Notes: generated from the letters alone by a model not told the origin. A DNA stretch of 9,289 nucleotides from Lachnoclostridium sp. UBA3320 (GCA_002361175.1 DESG01000017.1:10604-19892); one strand, 5' to 3'. Counted from the stretch's first letter, positions 1-7,299 are shown. Program-made: numbers and translations.

Positions 1-316
1 CATCTTTAAGATTCATATAAATATAATATTGTCTTTTAATATATTCATATAATATTACTAATTCTTTCTCTATAAGTTTATAATTTTTTATAATGATAAA
101 TATACTTCCAAAATTGACAATTAACAGTCCGATGTTAAAACATATGCTGCTGCCAATACACAGTACACACATTATAAAACTACATATAGATATAATTATA
201 AATATTTTGTCATAATCTCCATGGTAACTATATGCTTCACAAAATGATATATATAGCCCAAAAACAGTAAATGCAAGAAAACAAGTATTAAAAACAATAC
301 GTGCAATTATATTAAT
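1..316 (-). CDS. Membrane protein N-terminus, likely transglutaminase-like partner of MoxR/DUF58 (partial, runs off window)
   Basis: An open frame of 105 codons runs to the window edge with no stop. It is strongly hydrophobic, with membrane segments at about residues 7-26, 38-55 and 58-76, followed by a charged stretch (KLIEKELVILYEYIKRQ). It lies about 16 bp past the DUF58 stop, behind a strong ribosome site (GGGGAGGG at 330-323). In MoxR-DUF58 operons the third gene is usually a multi-pass protein with an extracellular transglutaminase-like domain, so this is probably its membrane N-terminus. That domain would lie outside the window, so the name rests on position and topology only. The frame has no ATG, GTG or TTG near the ribosome site. 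The best-spaced codons are ATT at 316-314 or ATA at 310-308, and ATT is used here as a tentative start. A sequencing error or a rare non-canonical start could explain this. Confidence 0.6.
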   Translation of the reverse strand, partial: MNIIARIVFNTCFLAFTVFGLYISFCEAYSYHGDYDKIFIIISICSFIMCVLCIGSSICFNIGLLIVNFGSIFIIIKNYKLIEKELVILYEYIKRQYYIYMNLKD

Positions 317-332
317 TATAATCCCTCCCCTA

Positions 333-1445
333 CTACAACTGTATTTCTGTTGATGAAACTGACTCTTTTAAGTTTTTATAGTCGTACTTAACAATTTTTA
401 TATCATTTACATAAAGTTCAAAATCTGTATTAAGTGCAATATATGAAAAACTGCCCTGTAAATTATATTTTCTTGCATACAGCTCCTTTAACATATATAT
501 ATCAGTATTTTCTTTATGCTTTTCTGAAATTTTATCTATACACTTTTGTACAATTTCGTATGAGTCATTATCACACTCTATTTTAGTTCTTACAATCTCT
601 CCTGTATCTATATCGTACCAACATATATAATGACAGCATCCATTATAAGTAAGACTTGTAGAAATTGATAAAATAGTTTGTATAAAGCGCCTTTTTATAT
701 AACTGTTTTCTACGGATTTAAAAACTAGGAAAAATACAACTCCTGATGAGAAATTATCATATTTTTGTCTTACCATAAGTTCACCAGTCTTTGCAGATAA
801 TTTCCAATGTATATTTTTAAAACTGTCTCCTGGAATATACTGTCTGTTTTCACTATTTTCGCCACTGTCAGAATTTTTAAAATTATTCTGTACAGCTTTA
901 TCTTCAAAAATATATTTATATTGACTTTTCCCTGTAAAAATTGGAATTTTATATAATTTAGGTATTACAATAACAGACTGCTTGTACACATCATGTTTAA
1001 ATACAGGAAGTTTTAATATTCCAAGAAAATCATTTGACCAGACCTTTTTAATACTAAATTCTATATTGCCTGGATTCTTTGTGAGATAAGAACACTTAAG
1101 TACAGAAATACTTTTCTTGTCTGCACTGCCATAAAATTTTGTAATTTCTTTCTTATTCGAATATAAATTAAAACTGTTTACTTTAACTTCAATCTTTCCA
1201 GTTGGCAATATTCCTTTATTGCTTATAGTAATATTAACAGGTATTTTTTTTCCAAGCTGTACAACATTTTCAGGAACACTCATAAAAATTTCAAGCTTTT
1301 GTATACTTATAAGATTTAGTATACCAAGCAACAACATTATAAAAATCTGTCCATAAAAAATATTTAAAAAAGCCGCATTTCTGTATATTAAAGCAATATG
1401 CATAATTGCTGCCGCCAAAATAACATATATTGTCAAACGCTTCAC
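333..1445 (-). CDS. DUF58 family membrane protein
   Basis: A 370-residue protein with two N-terminal membrane helices at about residues 6-21 and 30-48. A beta-rich region of about 50-190 follows, and then the DUF58 signature at about 194-227: a Gly-Glu pair, RQYIPGD, NIHWKLSAKTGELMVRQ. DUF58 proteins almost always sit beside MoxR ATPases and are thought to act with them in protein assembly or envelope maturation, but no biochemical activity is firmly assigned. The start is GTG at 1445, chosen because GGAGG lies 8 bases upstream and no ATG fits better. It is 16 bp downstream of the MoxR stop and is followed directly by the next membrane gene, so it is co-transcribed. The C-terminal part (about 230-370) is probably the von Willebrand A-like fold seen in relatives, but I see no clear MIDAS motif there. 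Confidence 0.9.
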   Translation of the reverse strand: MKRLTIYVILAAAIMHIALIYRNAAFLNIFYGQIFIMLLLGILNLISIQKLEIFMSVPENVVQLGKKIPVNITISNKGILPTGKIEVKVNSFNLYSNKKEITKFYGSADKKSISVLKCSYLTKNPGNIEFSIKKVWSNDFLGILKLPVFKHDVYKQSVIVIPKLYKIPIFTGKSQYKYIFEDKAVQNNFKNSDSGENSENRQYIPGDSFKNIHWKLSAKTGELMVRQKYDNFSSGVVFFLVFKSVENSYIKRRFIQTILSISTSLTYNGCCHYICWYDIDTGEIVRTKIECDNDSYEIVQKCIDKISEKHKENTDIYMLKELYARKYNLQGSFSYIALNTDFELYVNDIKIVKYDYKNLKESVSSTEIQL

Positions 1446-1461
1446 TTAACCAACCTCCAAG

Positions 1462-2418
1462 TCAAAGAAACCGTTTTACAGATTTAGGCTTTTTAATTTT
1501 TGTCTTTATCTGTCCAAGAACATCTGTCATACTTAAATGTGACATTCTAGCTTTTGAAGAAAGCATTATACGATGTGATGCCACAGCATTAAATACACTT
1601 GTCACATCATCTGGTATTACATAATCCCTTCCACGTAAAAAAGCAGCAGCTTTAGACATATTGGCAAGTGCAATTGTACCTCTGGGACTTAATCCAAGTT
1701 CTATTGCAGGATGCTCTCTTGTCTCTCTCACAAGCAGACACAGATACTTATAGACATCATCTTTGATAAATACATTACCTACACTTTCTTGTATATTTAT
1801 AAGTTCATCTCCATCAATAACTGCATCTACCAAGTTAATTATATCATTGCTTTTGCCCTTTGCTATAGCAATCTCGTCTTCAAGTGATGGATATCCCACT
1901 GATAGACACACCATAAAACGGTCTAACTGTGACTCTGGCAAAAACTGTGTGCCTATACTTCCTGCAGGATTTTGTGTTGCTATTACTATAAATGGGTGCG
2001 GAACTTCCCTTGTCACACCGTCTACAGTGACCTTTCCTTCTTCCATAACTTCAAGAAGTGCCGACTGTGTTTTTGGAGATGTCCTATTTATCTCGTCAGC
2101 TAAGAAAAGATTGCACATAACTGTTCCTGGCTGGTAATAAAATTGTCCTTCTTCCTTGTTATACATGGTAAAGCCAAGTATATCTGAAGGCAGTACATCA
2201 GGTGTAAACTGTGTACGTATACATTTAAGATTCATTACTTTTGCAAATGCTATGGCAAGTGTTGTTTTTCCTACCCCTGGAATATCATCAATAAGTATAT
2301 GCCCTCCTGCAAGTATCGCAGTCATTATAAGCATTACACATTCATCTTTTCCTATTATTGCTTTTTTTACCTCATTTACAATACTTATTGCCTCTTGGTA
2401 ATATCTTTTTTCTTCCAT
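1462..2418 (-). CDS. MoxR family AAA+ ATPase
   Basis: A 318-residue AAA+ ATPase, the normal length for MoxR. Visible motifs are Walker A GVGKTT (48-53), Walker B LFLADEI (104-110), sensor 1 ATQNP (147-151), the arginine-finger segment ESQLDRF (162-168) and sensor 2 LSPRG (243-247). All catalytic positions look intact. MoxR ATPases act as chaperone-like remodelers with DUF58 and von Willebrand A-type partners, and the downstream DUF58 gene supports that pairing. The exact client is unknown. The ATG at 2418 lies one base after the stop of the upstream subtilase remnant (TGA-A-ATG). The only ribosome-site-like sequence, GGGGG, lies inside the last codons of that remnant and is rather far from the start. 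Translation of MoxR is therefore probably coupled to the remnant. Confidence 0.93.
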   Translation of the reverse strand: MEEKRYYQEAISIVNEVKKAIIGKDECVMLIMTAILAGGHILIDDIPGVGKTTLAIAFAKVMNLKCIRTQFTPDVLPSDILGFTMYNKEEGQFYYQPGTVMCNLFLADEINRTSPKTQSALLEVMEEGKVTVDGVTREVPHPFIVIATQNPAGSIGTQFLPESQLDRFMVCLSVGYPSLEDEIAIAKGKSNDIINLVDAVIDGDELINIQESVGNVFIKDDVYKYLCLLVRETREHPAIELGLSPRGTIALANMSKAAAFLRGRDYVIPDDVTSVFNAVASHRIMLSSKARMSHLSMTDVLGQIKTKIKKPKSVKRFL

Positions 2419-2419
2419 T

Positions 2420-2773
2420 TCAACTTATACCCCCAGAATAACAAACACCAGACCCTGTATCAATAAAACCCATCATAATACCACTGCCATAAAGTTGTAA
2501 AACAGGCTGTCTTTGCACTTTGGCAATTCCTGCTGCTTCAAGAACTTGCTCTGACGACATCAAACCATAGCAGCGTGGTACTAGGTATGTGCCATTGTTT
2601 ATGCCACTTCTTACTTCGCTTCCATAGTGATAAGCAACTGCAAATCTATAACTTACAAGCTGAAAACAGTCATCACCATACTGTGATTTTAGAAAAGTCG
2701 GCATACCTGTATATTCTACAATATAATCTTGGTAATCTTCAGAATAAATACGATTAATACATGTAGTATCCAT
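2420..2773 (-). pseudogene. Truncated Csp-type subtilase (S8 peptidase) N-terminus: prodomain plus catalytic-Asp motif
   Basis: A 117-codon frame that resembles only the beginning of the clostridial S8 subtilases of the Csp type. Recognisable parts are the N-terminal EDYQDYIVEY block, FAVAYHYGSEV, the PRCYGLM block and MGFIDTG, which carries the catalytic Asp and starts the protease domain. After FIDTG the family similarity stops. A short unrelated tail (SGVCYSGGIS) ends at a TGA, so the rest of the protease domain with the His and Ser residues is gone. No continuation is visible in the other frames of the remaining 35 bases. Full-length relatives usually exceed 500 residues. The ribosome site (GGAGAT) and ATG are good and the frame has no internal stops, so it may still be translated. 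It could be a decayed gene, or a retained free prodomain that couples translation to MoxR one base downstream. The family call comes from remembered motifs. Confidence 0.72.
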
Positions 2774-2834
2774 ACAATCTCCATTTCTACATAATATAAT
2801 ATAAATTTAGTATATGCAGAAATAAACGTATAAG

Positions 2835-4268
2835 TTACATAAGCACATCTTCTGGCAAATCTCTTTGGGTAAGTATCTTTGCTTCTCCACTGCCTCTCAT
2901 TTCTATTTTTGGTGCACCACAGTTATTGATATAATCTTTGGTTATAGTAACTCTTCCAATTAAATCATCTTTTGGAATCTCATACATTATATCAAGCATA
3001 AATTCTTCTATCACAGCTCTTAACGCACGTGCTCCTGTTTTTTTCTCTATAGCTTTTTTTGCAATACTTCTTATTGCCTCATCCTCAAACTCAAGGTCAA
3101 CTTCATCAAGTGCAAGCAGTTTTTTATACTGCTTTAAAATTGCATTCTTAGGCTGTGTAAGTATTTCCACAAGCATATCTTCTGTCATAGCCTGAAGCGC
3201 AAAAACCACTGGAAGTCTTCCAAGAAACTCTGGTATCATACCAAATTCACGCAAGTCCTCTGTAGTAACTTTTTGCAGCAAGTCTTCATCCTTGTCAAAT
3301 TTGTCTTTAAGCTCTGCATTAAAACCAATAGAAGACTGTTTTGTAAGTCTTTTTTTAATAATCTTTTCCAAATTTGGAAATGCGCCGCCACATATAAAAA
3401 GAATATTTCTCGTATTAACAGTAGCAAGCGGAACCATTGCATTTTTGCTGCCCGCACCTACAGGCACTTCTACATCGCTTCCCTCTAAAAGTTTAAGCAG
3501 ACCTTGCTGTACAGATTCTCCACTTACATCTCTGCTGTTTGTATTGCGTTTTTTCGCTATCTTATCTATCTCATCAATAAATATAATGCCATGCTCTGCC
3601 TTTTCAACATCATTATCAGCCGCTGCAAGAAGTTTTGATACAACACTTTCAACATCATCACCAATATAACCTGCCTCAGTCAGTGATGTTGCATCAGTTA
3701 TAGCAAGCGGCACTTGCAGGATTCTTGCAAGTGTTTTTACAAGATATGTCTTGCCGCATCCTGTAGGACCTGTCATAAGCATATTGGATTTTTCTATCTC
3801 TGTGCCATCTGCTGAGTCCATATCATCTGTCAGCACACGTTTATAATGGTTGTATACTGCAACTGACATTACTTTCTTTGCATATTCCTGCCCTATTATA
3901 TATTCATCGAGTTTTCCCTTAATTATATGTGGTGCTGGCAGATGTTTTATATCAAATACTCCTTCTGGTGCTTTTTTCTTTTCAGTTTCTGCCTTTTTCT
4001 TCTTTAATTTTTGACGCTTTGGAACATTTTCTTGCATATTGCCTACACCGCCACTGAACATATCCATATATGGCATACCTTGGAATGGTCCTGTAATATT
4101 AATATTCCCCATGGAATTAAAAGTCTTTTGCATACAATCACTGCATATACAGATATTATTAGGTATGTGAATCATTTTGCCAGCCTTGCTTTCAGGTCTG
4201 CGGCATATAAAACACACATCTTCATAGTCTTTATCATTATCATTATTATTGTTTATATCTTCTGGCAT
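2835..4268 (-). CDS. clpX: ClpX-like AAA+ unfoldase, probably a second divergent paralogue
   Basis: A 477-residue ClpX homologue, longer than the usual roughly 420. It has an N-terminal zinc-binding domain (C19, C22, C42, C45). A Gly/Met- and then Lys-rich linker at about 53-103 is much longer than in typical ClpX. The AAA+ core has Walker A GPTGCGKT (167-174), pore loop GYIG (200-203), Walker B FIDE (230-233), the conserved RDVSGESVQQ, arginine finger R351 and sensor 2 GAR (412-414). The IGF loop used to dock on ClpP is kept (314-316), so it can probably feed ClpP. The RKH substrate-entry loop reads GSKN (273-276), losing the Arg and His. The start is ATG 4268 because AGGAGG sits 5 bases upstream. 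A GTG 27 bases earlier has no ribosome site. No clpP or lon gene lies nearby, which favours a paralogue rather than the housekeeping copy. Confidence 0.9.
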   Translation of the reverse strand: MPEDINNNNDNDKDYEDVCFICRRPESKAGKMIHIPNNICICSDCMQKTFNSMGNINITGPFQGMPYMDMFSGGVGNMQENVPKRQKLKKKKAETEKKKAPEGVFDIKHLPAPHIIKGKLDEYIIGQEYAKKVMSVAVYNHYKRVLTDDMDSADGTEIEKSNMLMTGPTGCGKTYLVKTLARILQVPLAITDATSLTEAGYIGDDVESVVSKLLAAADNDVEKAEHGIIFIDEIDKIAKKRNTNSRDVSGESVQQGLLKLLEGSDVEVPVGAGSKNAMVPLATVNTRNILFICGGAFPNLEKIIKKRLTKQSSIGFNAELKDKFDKDEDLLQKVTTEDLREFGMIPEFLGRLPVVFALQAMTEDMLVEILTQPKNAILKQYKKLLALDEVDLEFEDEAIRSIAKKAIEKKTGARALRAVIEEFMLDIMYEIPKDDLIGRVTITKDYINNCGAPKIEMRGSGEAKILTQRDLPEDVLM

Positions 4269-4315
4269 AAGAGCCTCCTGTTTTATGAATTTCACAATTT
4301 TGTTTACATATAACT

Positions 4316-4345
4316 AGATTACCCTAATAGTGCTACTTTCGTCAA
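4316..4345 (-). promoter_or_regulatory. Candidate promoter for the ClpX-MoxR-DUF58 operon
   Basis: On the minus strand TTGACG (4345-4340) is followed after 18 bases by TAATCT (4321-4316), about 45 bases before the ClpX start. The -35 is good and the -10 is weak. No CIRCE or clear CtsR box was found beside it. This is an inference from hexamer match and position only. Confidence 0.4.
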
Positions 4346-4388
4346 TCCTGTAATGATAAATATTTATTATATTTCTATTAACTTAACG

Positions 4389-4422
4389 ATTAAAGGCATT
4401 GTATTAAAACAATGCCTTTAAT
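4389..4422. repeat. Perfect 14-bp inverted repeat (hairpin), possible back-up terminator
   Basis: ATTAAAGGCATTGT (4389-4402) and its exact complement (4409-4422) flank a 6-base loop. The arms end in short A and T runs on both strands, which suits a weak bidirectional terminator, but no long U-tract follows. It lies between the strong terminator of the 436-residue gene and the candidate ClpX promoter, so it could insulate the two units. Role inferred. Confidence 0.6.
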
Positions 4423-4464
4423 CTATAATGCTTCTATATCTACACCTTTAATGGCAATAAGAGC

Positions 4465-4504
4465 AAAAAAAGCAGCGAACCATTTTCCCAAGTTCACTGC
4501 TTTT
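4465..4504 (-). terminator. Rho-independent terminator of the 436-residue regulator gene
   Basis: On the minus strand a 13-bp stem (4504-4492 paired with 4480-4468, one G-U pair) with an 11-base loop runs into seven consecutive T residues (4471-4465). It starts 10 bases past the stop codon of the gene ending at 4514. Read on the plus strand the same stem has a C-A mismatch, so the minus orientation is favoured. Confidence 0.88.
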
Positions 4505-4513
4505 CTTAAAGAT

Positions 4514-5824
4514 TCAATCATCTGAAAGCAGACCATCTATACAACGCCTGAAAAACGTGAGAGAATCTTCATTTTTTGCAGAGCAGAGAAAAATCCAGTC
4601 ATAAGGGTTTCCAGCATAAAGAGGCTCATAACCACATTCATATAACAGAGTATCAGCTTCATCTCTATAAATTGCAAATAAATCCTCTGTACTATAACTG
4701 GAAATATCGGTAATACCTAATTTGATACGTACCCAAAAAACATAAAAGTCAAGAAGGACTATTGTTTTACGGATAGAATCATACGATTTTGAAACAGTTA
4801 CTTTTGATTCATCAAGTACATCTGACAATATTTTTTTACTTGGAAAATTGTTTTTTATAACATAAGGAATGTTAATATTTTTTGGAATCCCTGTAATAGT
4901 ACTTAAAAGACGGTCAAGTACAAATGTATTTTTCAATATATTTTTTCCGCTAATAGCTTCTAAAATATACTCAGAAGCAGATACATTGCTTGTTTTTGCA
5001 TCCATCAATATTTCTTTTATTAAAAGACCACATTTGTCAATATCTGTTTCGCTTATATTTATTTCATCCAGTTTTTTAAGTTCTTTATTGGAATTCATTT
5101 TACGTGTAAGGTTGCGTTTTAAATTATCAACTATAGCTTTAGAACTTTCATCTCCCGTAATTTCCAATAGCATTTTTTTAATTGCAGCCAATGCACTATT
5201 ATTCCAACAATTAAAATTTGCCTTGTTATCAATCAAAAATTCCTGAAGTTCATTAACACTATTAAAACCAGAAATCCTATCCCTGATAAACTGTGTATAA
5301 TTATGGACTGTTTCATCTATTAAAGTTTCTTTCTTAAAAGGGGCATTATTTATTGTATTAATAATATTTACTGCTTCTTGATATTGAGTTCCATGCAAAA
5401 AAGAATAGTAAAAAACTGCTTCTTCAATATTGTGACAATTAAAGCACCTGTCAAAATATACATGGTTAAAAAACCATACAGTTTCTTCAAATGAAAGATT
5501 TAATGCAAAACATATCTCATAAATCCTCATGCGGCTTCCAGCTTCAATCTTAGGTCTGTGTTTACCAGAAAACCACGAATAAACAGTTTCATTTTTAATA
5601 TCAGAATTAATTTCTCGAAGTTTAGAAATAAGATACCCAGAGGTTTCATTATTATCATCTGGATTACCCTTAAACCCTTTTTTGATTATAATTTCTTTAA
5701 GTCCTTGGCTGAATGGGCGGAAATTGCTGGAATCTTTTAAAAAACAAACAGCATCTAAGTCATCATCAATAGAAGAATAGTCCAGCATACTCCGGCTGTT
5801 AAAAGTAGTGTAATCTATACTCAT
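4514..5824 (-). CDS. Uncharacterised 436-residue protein with predicted helix-turn-helix, likely regulator of the divergent operon
   Basis: I do not recognise a named family. Residues about 62-120 look like an atypical helix-turn-helix: a helix (SGYLISKLREIN), a turn, a recognition-like helix (NETVYSWFSGKHRPK), then a helix with EICFALNLSFEET. The W-x-x-G-x-x-x-P pattern is reminiscent of XRE-like DNA-binding proteins. A Cys pair (FDRCFNCHN, 127 and 130) follows. The rest is helical, and the C-terminus carries a block at 397-413 (CGYEPLYAGNPYDWIFL) that I associate with other clostridial proteins of unknown function. No membrane segment is apparent. The ATG at 5824 has AGGAG 7 bases upstream. 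The gene is divergent from the SPFH operon across 177 bp and ends in its own terminator, so regulation of that operon is likely but inferred. Confidence 0.75.
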   Translation of the reverse strand: MSIDYTTFNSRSMLDYSSIDDDLDAVCFLKDSSNFRPFSQGLKEIIIKKGFKGNPDDNNETSGYLISKLREINSDIKNETVYSWFSGKHRPKIEAGSRMRIYEICFALNLSFEETVWFFNHVYFDRCFNCHNIEEAVFYYSFLHGTQYQEAVNIINTINNAPFKKETLIDETVHNYTQFIRDRISGFNSVNELQEFLIDNKANFNCWNNSALAAIKKMLLEITGDESSKAIVDNLKRNLTRKMNSNKELKKLDEINISETDIDKCGLLIKEILMDAKTSNVSASEYILEAISGKNILKNTFVLDRLLSTITGIPKNINIPYVIKNNFPSKKILSDVLDESKVTVSKSYDSIRKTIVLLDFYVFWVRIKLGITDISSYSTEDLFAIYRDEADTLLYECGYEPLYAGNPYDWIFLCSAKNEDSLTFFRRCIDGLLSDD

Positions 5825-5870
5825 ATGTAAGCTCCTCTTAGGTTAAATCATTAACAAGTTTTTGCCAATT

Positions 5871-5876
5871 ATTATA
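5871..5876 (-). promoter_or_regulatory. Candidate -10 element for the 436-residue gene
   Basis: A perfect TATAAT on the minus strand, about 47 bases before the ATG at 5824. The -35 position is poor (TTCCAA at 17-base spacing), so the promoter may be weak or depend on an activator. Confidence 0.4.
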
Positions 5877-5927
5877 CAACGAAAACTGACTGATTGGAAT
5901 ACCTGACTATTATTTTTTCAAAACACA

Positions 5928-5959
5928 ATTACAAAGTAATACAAAACAATGTGTATAAT
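5928..5959 (+). promoter_or_regulatory. Candidate promoter of the SPFH operon with overlapping inverted repeat
   Basis: A perfect TATAAT -10 (5954-5959) lies about 42 bases before the SPFH start. The best -35, TTACAA (5929-5934), is 19 bases away, a long spacing. A small palindrome, ATTAC-AAA-GTAAT (5928-5940), overlaps that -35, as an operator would. Binding by the divergent regulator is a guess. The elements themselves are plain in the sequence. Confidence 0.45.
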
Positions 5960-6001
5960 CCTAAATATATATTAGTTTACAACTTTTGAGAGGTGAAATA
6001 T

Positions 6002-7291
6002 ATGGCAGTAGTAGAAGTCGTTAAATATAATGGAAATCCAGATGTATTTGCTTGGAAATATCCTAACAGTGAATTGGGAACGTGGACACAGTTAATTGTC
6101 AATGAATCCCAAGAGGCTATTTTACTTAAAGGTGGAAAGGTGTGTGATGTTTTTCAGGCGGGGCGGCATACACTAAGTACAGAAAATATACCAATACTCA
6201 ATAAGTTAGTTAATCTGCCATTTGGCGGTCGTTCTCCATTTACAGCAGAAGTTTGGTATATCAACAAAATATTTGCCTTGAATATAAAATGGGGAACAGC
6301 ATCGCCTATTCAATTACAAGACCCAAAATATAAGGTATTTGTGCCAGTGAGAGCATTTGGACAATTTGGTATACAAGTGGAAGATTCCAAAAAGTTTCTT
6401 ATAAAGTTAGTTGGTACACTTCCACAATTCGACAAAAATAGTATACTGAAATATTTTAGAGGTGTTTATTTAACAAAGGCTAAAGATGCCATTTCATCTT
6501 ATCTTGTACATAAAAAAATTAGTATCCTTGAAATAAATGCATATCTTGATGAGATGTCCACTTTCTTACAAGAGCGTATAGCTCCTGAATTTGCAGAATA
6601 TGGTATAACATTAACATCATTTTATGTCAATGATATCAATATGCCAGAAGATGATAATGCTGTTAAACAGTTGAAAAAGGCACTGGCAAAAAGAGCAGAA
6701 ATGGATATTGTTGGATATAGCTACCAACAGGAAAGGTCTTTTGATACTCTTGAGGGTGCAGCATCAAATTCTGATTCTATGCAAGGTGGTTTTATAGGTG
6801 CTGGCATTGGACTGGGAATGGGTGTAGGTGTAGGAGGCGCTATTGGACAGCAATTTGGTGGATTAACGCAAAATCTTAATACACAAGAAACTAAAATTTG
6901 CTCTAAATGTAATTCTGCCATTGATAAAAATGCACGCTTTTGTAATTATTGTGGCTTTGATACAGAAAGTAAAAATGTGGAACATAATGTTATTAAATGT
7001 TCATCTTGTGGAACTGAGCTGAAAACAGACTCAAAATTTTGTATGGAATGTGGCAAAAAATATAATCCATGTATACAATGCAAAACAGATATTCCTGATG
7101 GAGCAACAGTTTGTCCATCTTGTGGGACAGCAGTGCCTAAACCATGTCCTAATTGTGGTAAGCTATTGCCTGCTAATAGCAAATTCTGTCCAGAATGTGG
7201 GCATTTAATGATTAAAAAATGTCCGAAATGTGGAAAGCAACTCAACGATAATACAAAATTTTGTCCAGAGTGTGGAAATGCAGTAAGGTAG
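6002..7291 (+). CDS. SPFH/band-7 domain protein with five C-terminal zinc ribbons
   Basis: A 429-residue protein. Residues about 15-240 form an SPFH (band-7-like) domain of the type annotated as virion core protein or YdjI-like, with the segments PDVFAWKYP, ESQEAILLKGG and FQAGRHTL and the late INMPEDD block. SPFH proteins oligomerise on membranes and organise microdomains. A Gly-rich, hydrophobic stretch (about 262-287) could be a hinge or a membrane-associating segment. Five double-CxxC zinc ribbons follow at 300-317, 333-350, 357-374, 382-399 and 407-424, with all 20 cysteines present. They probably mediate protein or nucleic-acid contacts. The start is ATG 6002, preceded by GAGAGGTGA. A GTG at 5993 is part of that ribosome site and is less likely. 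First gene of a four-gene operon. The next gene's ribosome site overlaps its stop. Confidence 0.9.
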   Translation: MAVVEVVKYNGNPDVFAWKYPNSELGTWTQLIVNESQEAILLKGGKVCDVFQAGRHTLSTENIPILNKLVNLPFGGRSPFTAEVWYINKIFALNIKWGTASPIQLQDPKYKVFVPVRAFGQFGIQVEDSKKFLIKLVGTLPQFDKNSILKYFRGVYLTKAKDAISSYLVHKKISILEINAYLDEMSTFLQERIAPEFAEYGITLTSFYVNDINMPEDDNAVKQLKKALAKRAEMDIVGYSYQQERSFDTLEGAASNSDSMQGGFIGAGIGLGMGVGVGGAIGQQFGGLTQNLNTQETKICSKCNSAIDKNARFCNYCGFDTESKNVEHNVIKCSSCGTELKTDSKFCMECGKKYNPCIQCKTDIPDGATVCPSCGTAVPKPCPNCGKLLPANSKFCPECGHLMIKKCPKCGKQLNDNTKFCPECGNAVR

Positions 7292-7299
7292 GTGATGAT

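Noticed and set aside
2774..2834. Separate promoter between ClpX and the subtilase remnant
   Set aside because: TATATT and TATTAT strings exist, but no acceptable -35 was found and the DNA is nearly pure AT, so matches are uninformative.
4011..4313. 100-codon plus-strand open frame over the ClpX N-terminus
   Set aside because: Antisense to a well-supported ClpX gene. Its composition follows the complement of Asn/Asp-rich and linker codons, with no independent support.
4316..4345. Heat-shock operator (CIRCE or CtsR) at the ClpX promoter
   Set aside because: A GCACT element is visible, but there is no matching inverted arm and no tandem GGTCAAA-type repeat.
6946..7245. 99-codon minus-strand open frame opposite the zinc-ribbon region
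   Set aside because: It is the mirror of the repeated Cys/Gly codons of the SPFH protein's ribbons, with no ribosome site or family features.
6002..7291. Viral origin suggested by the virion core protein label used for this SPFH family
   Set aside because: The label is a historical annotation. The domain is a bacterial SPFH type, and no phage genes lie nearby.
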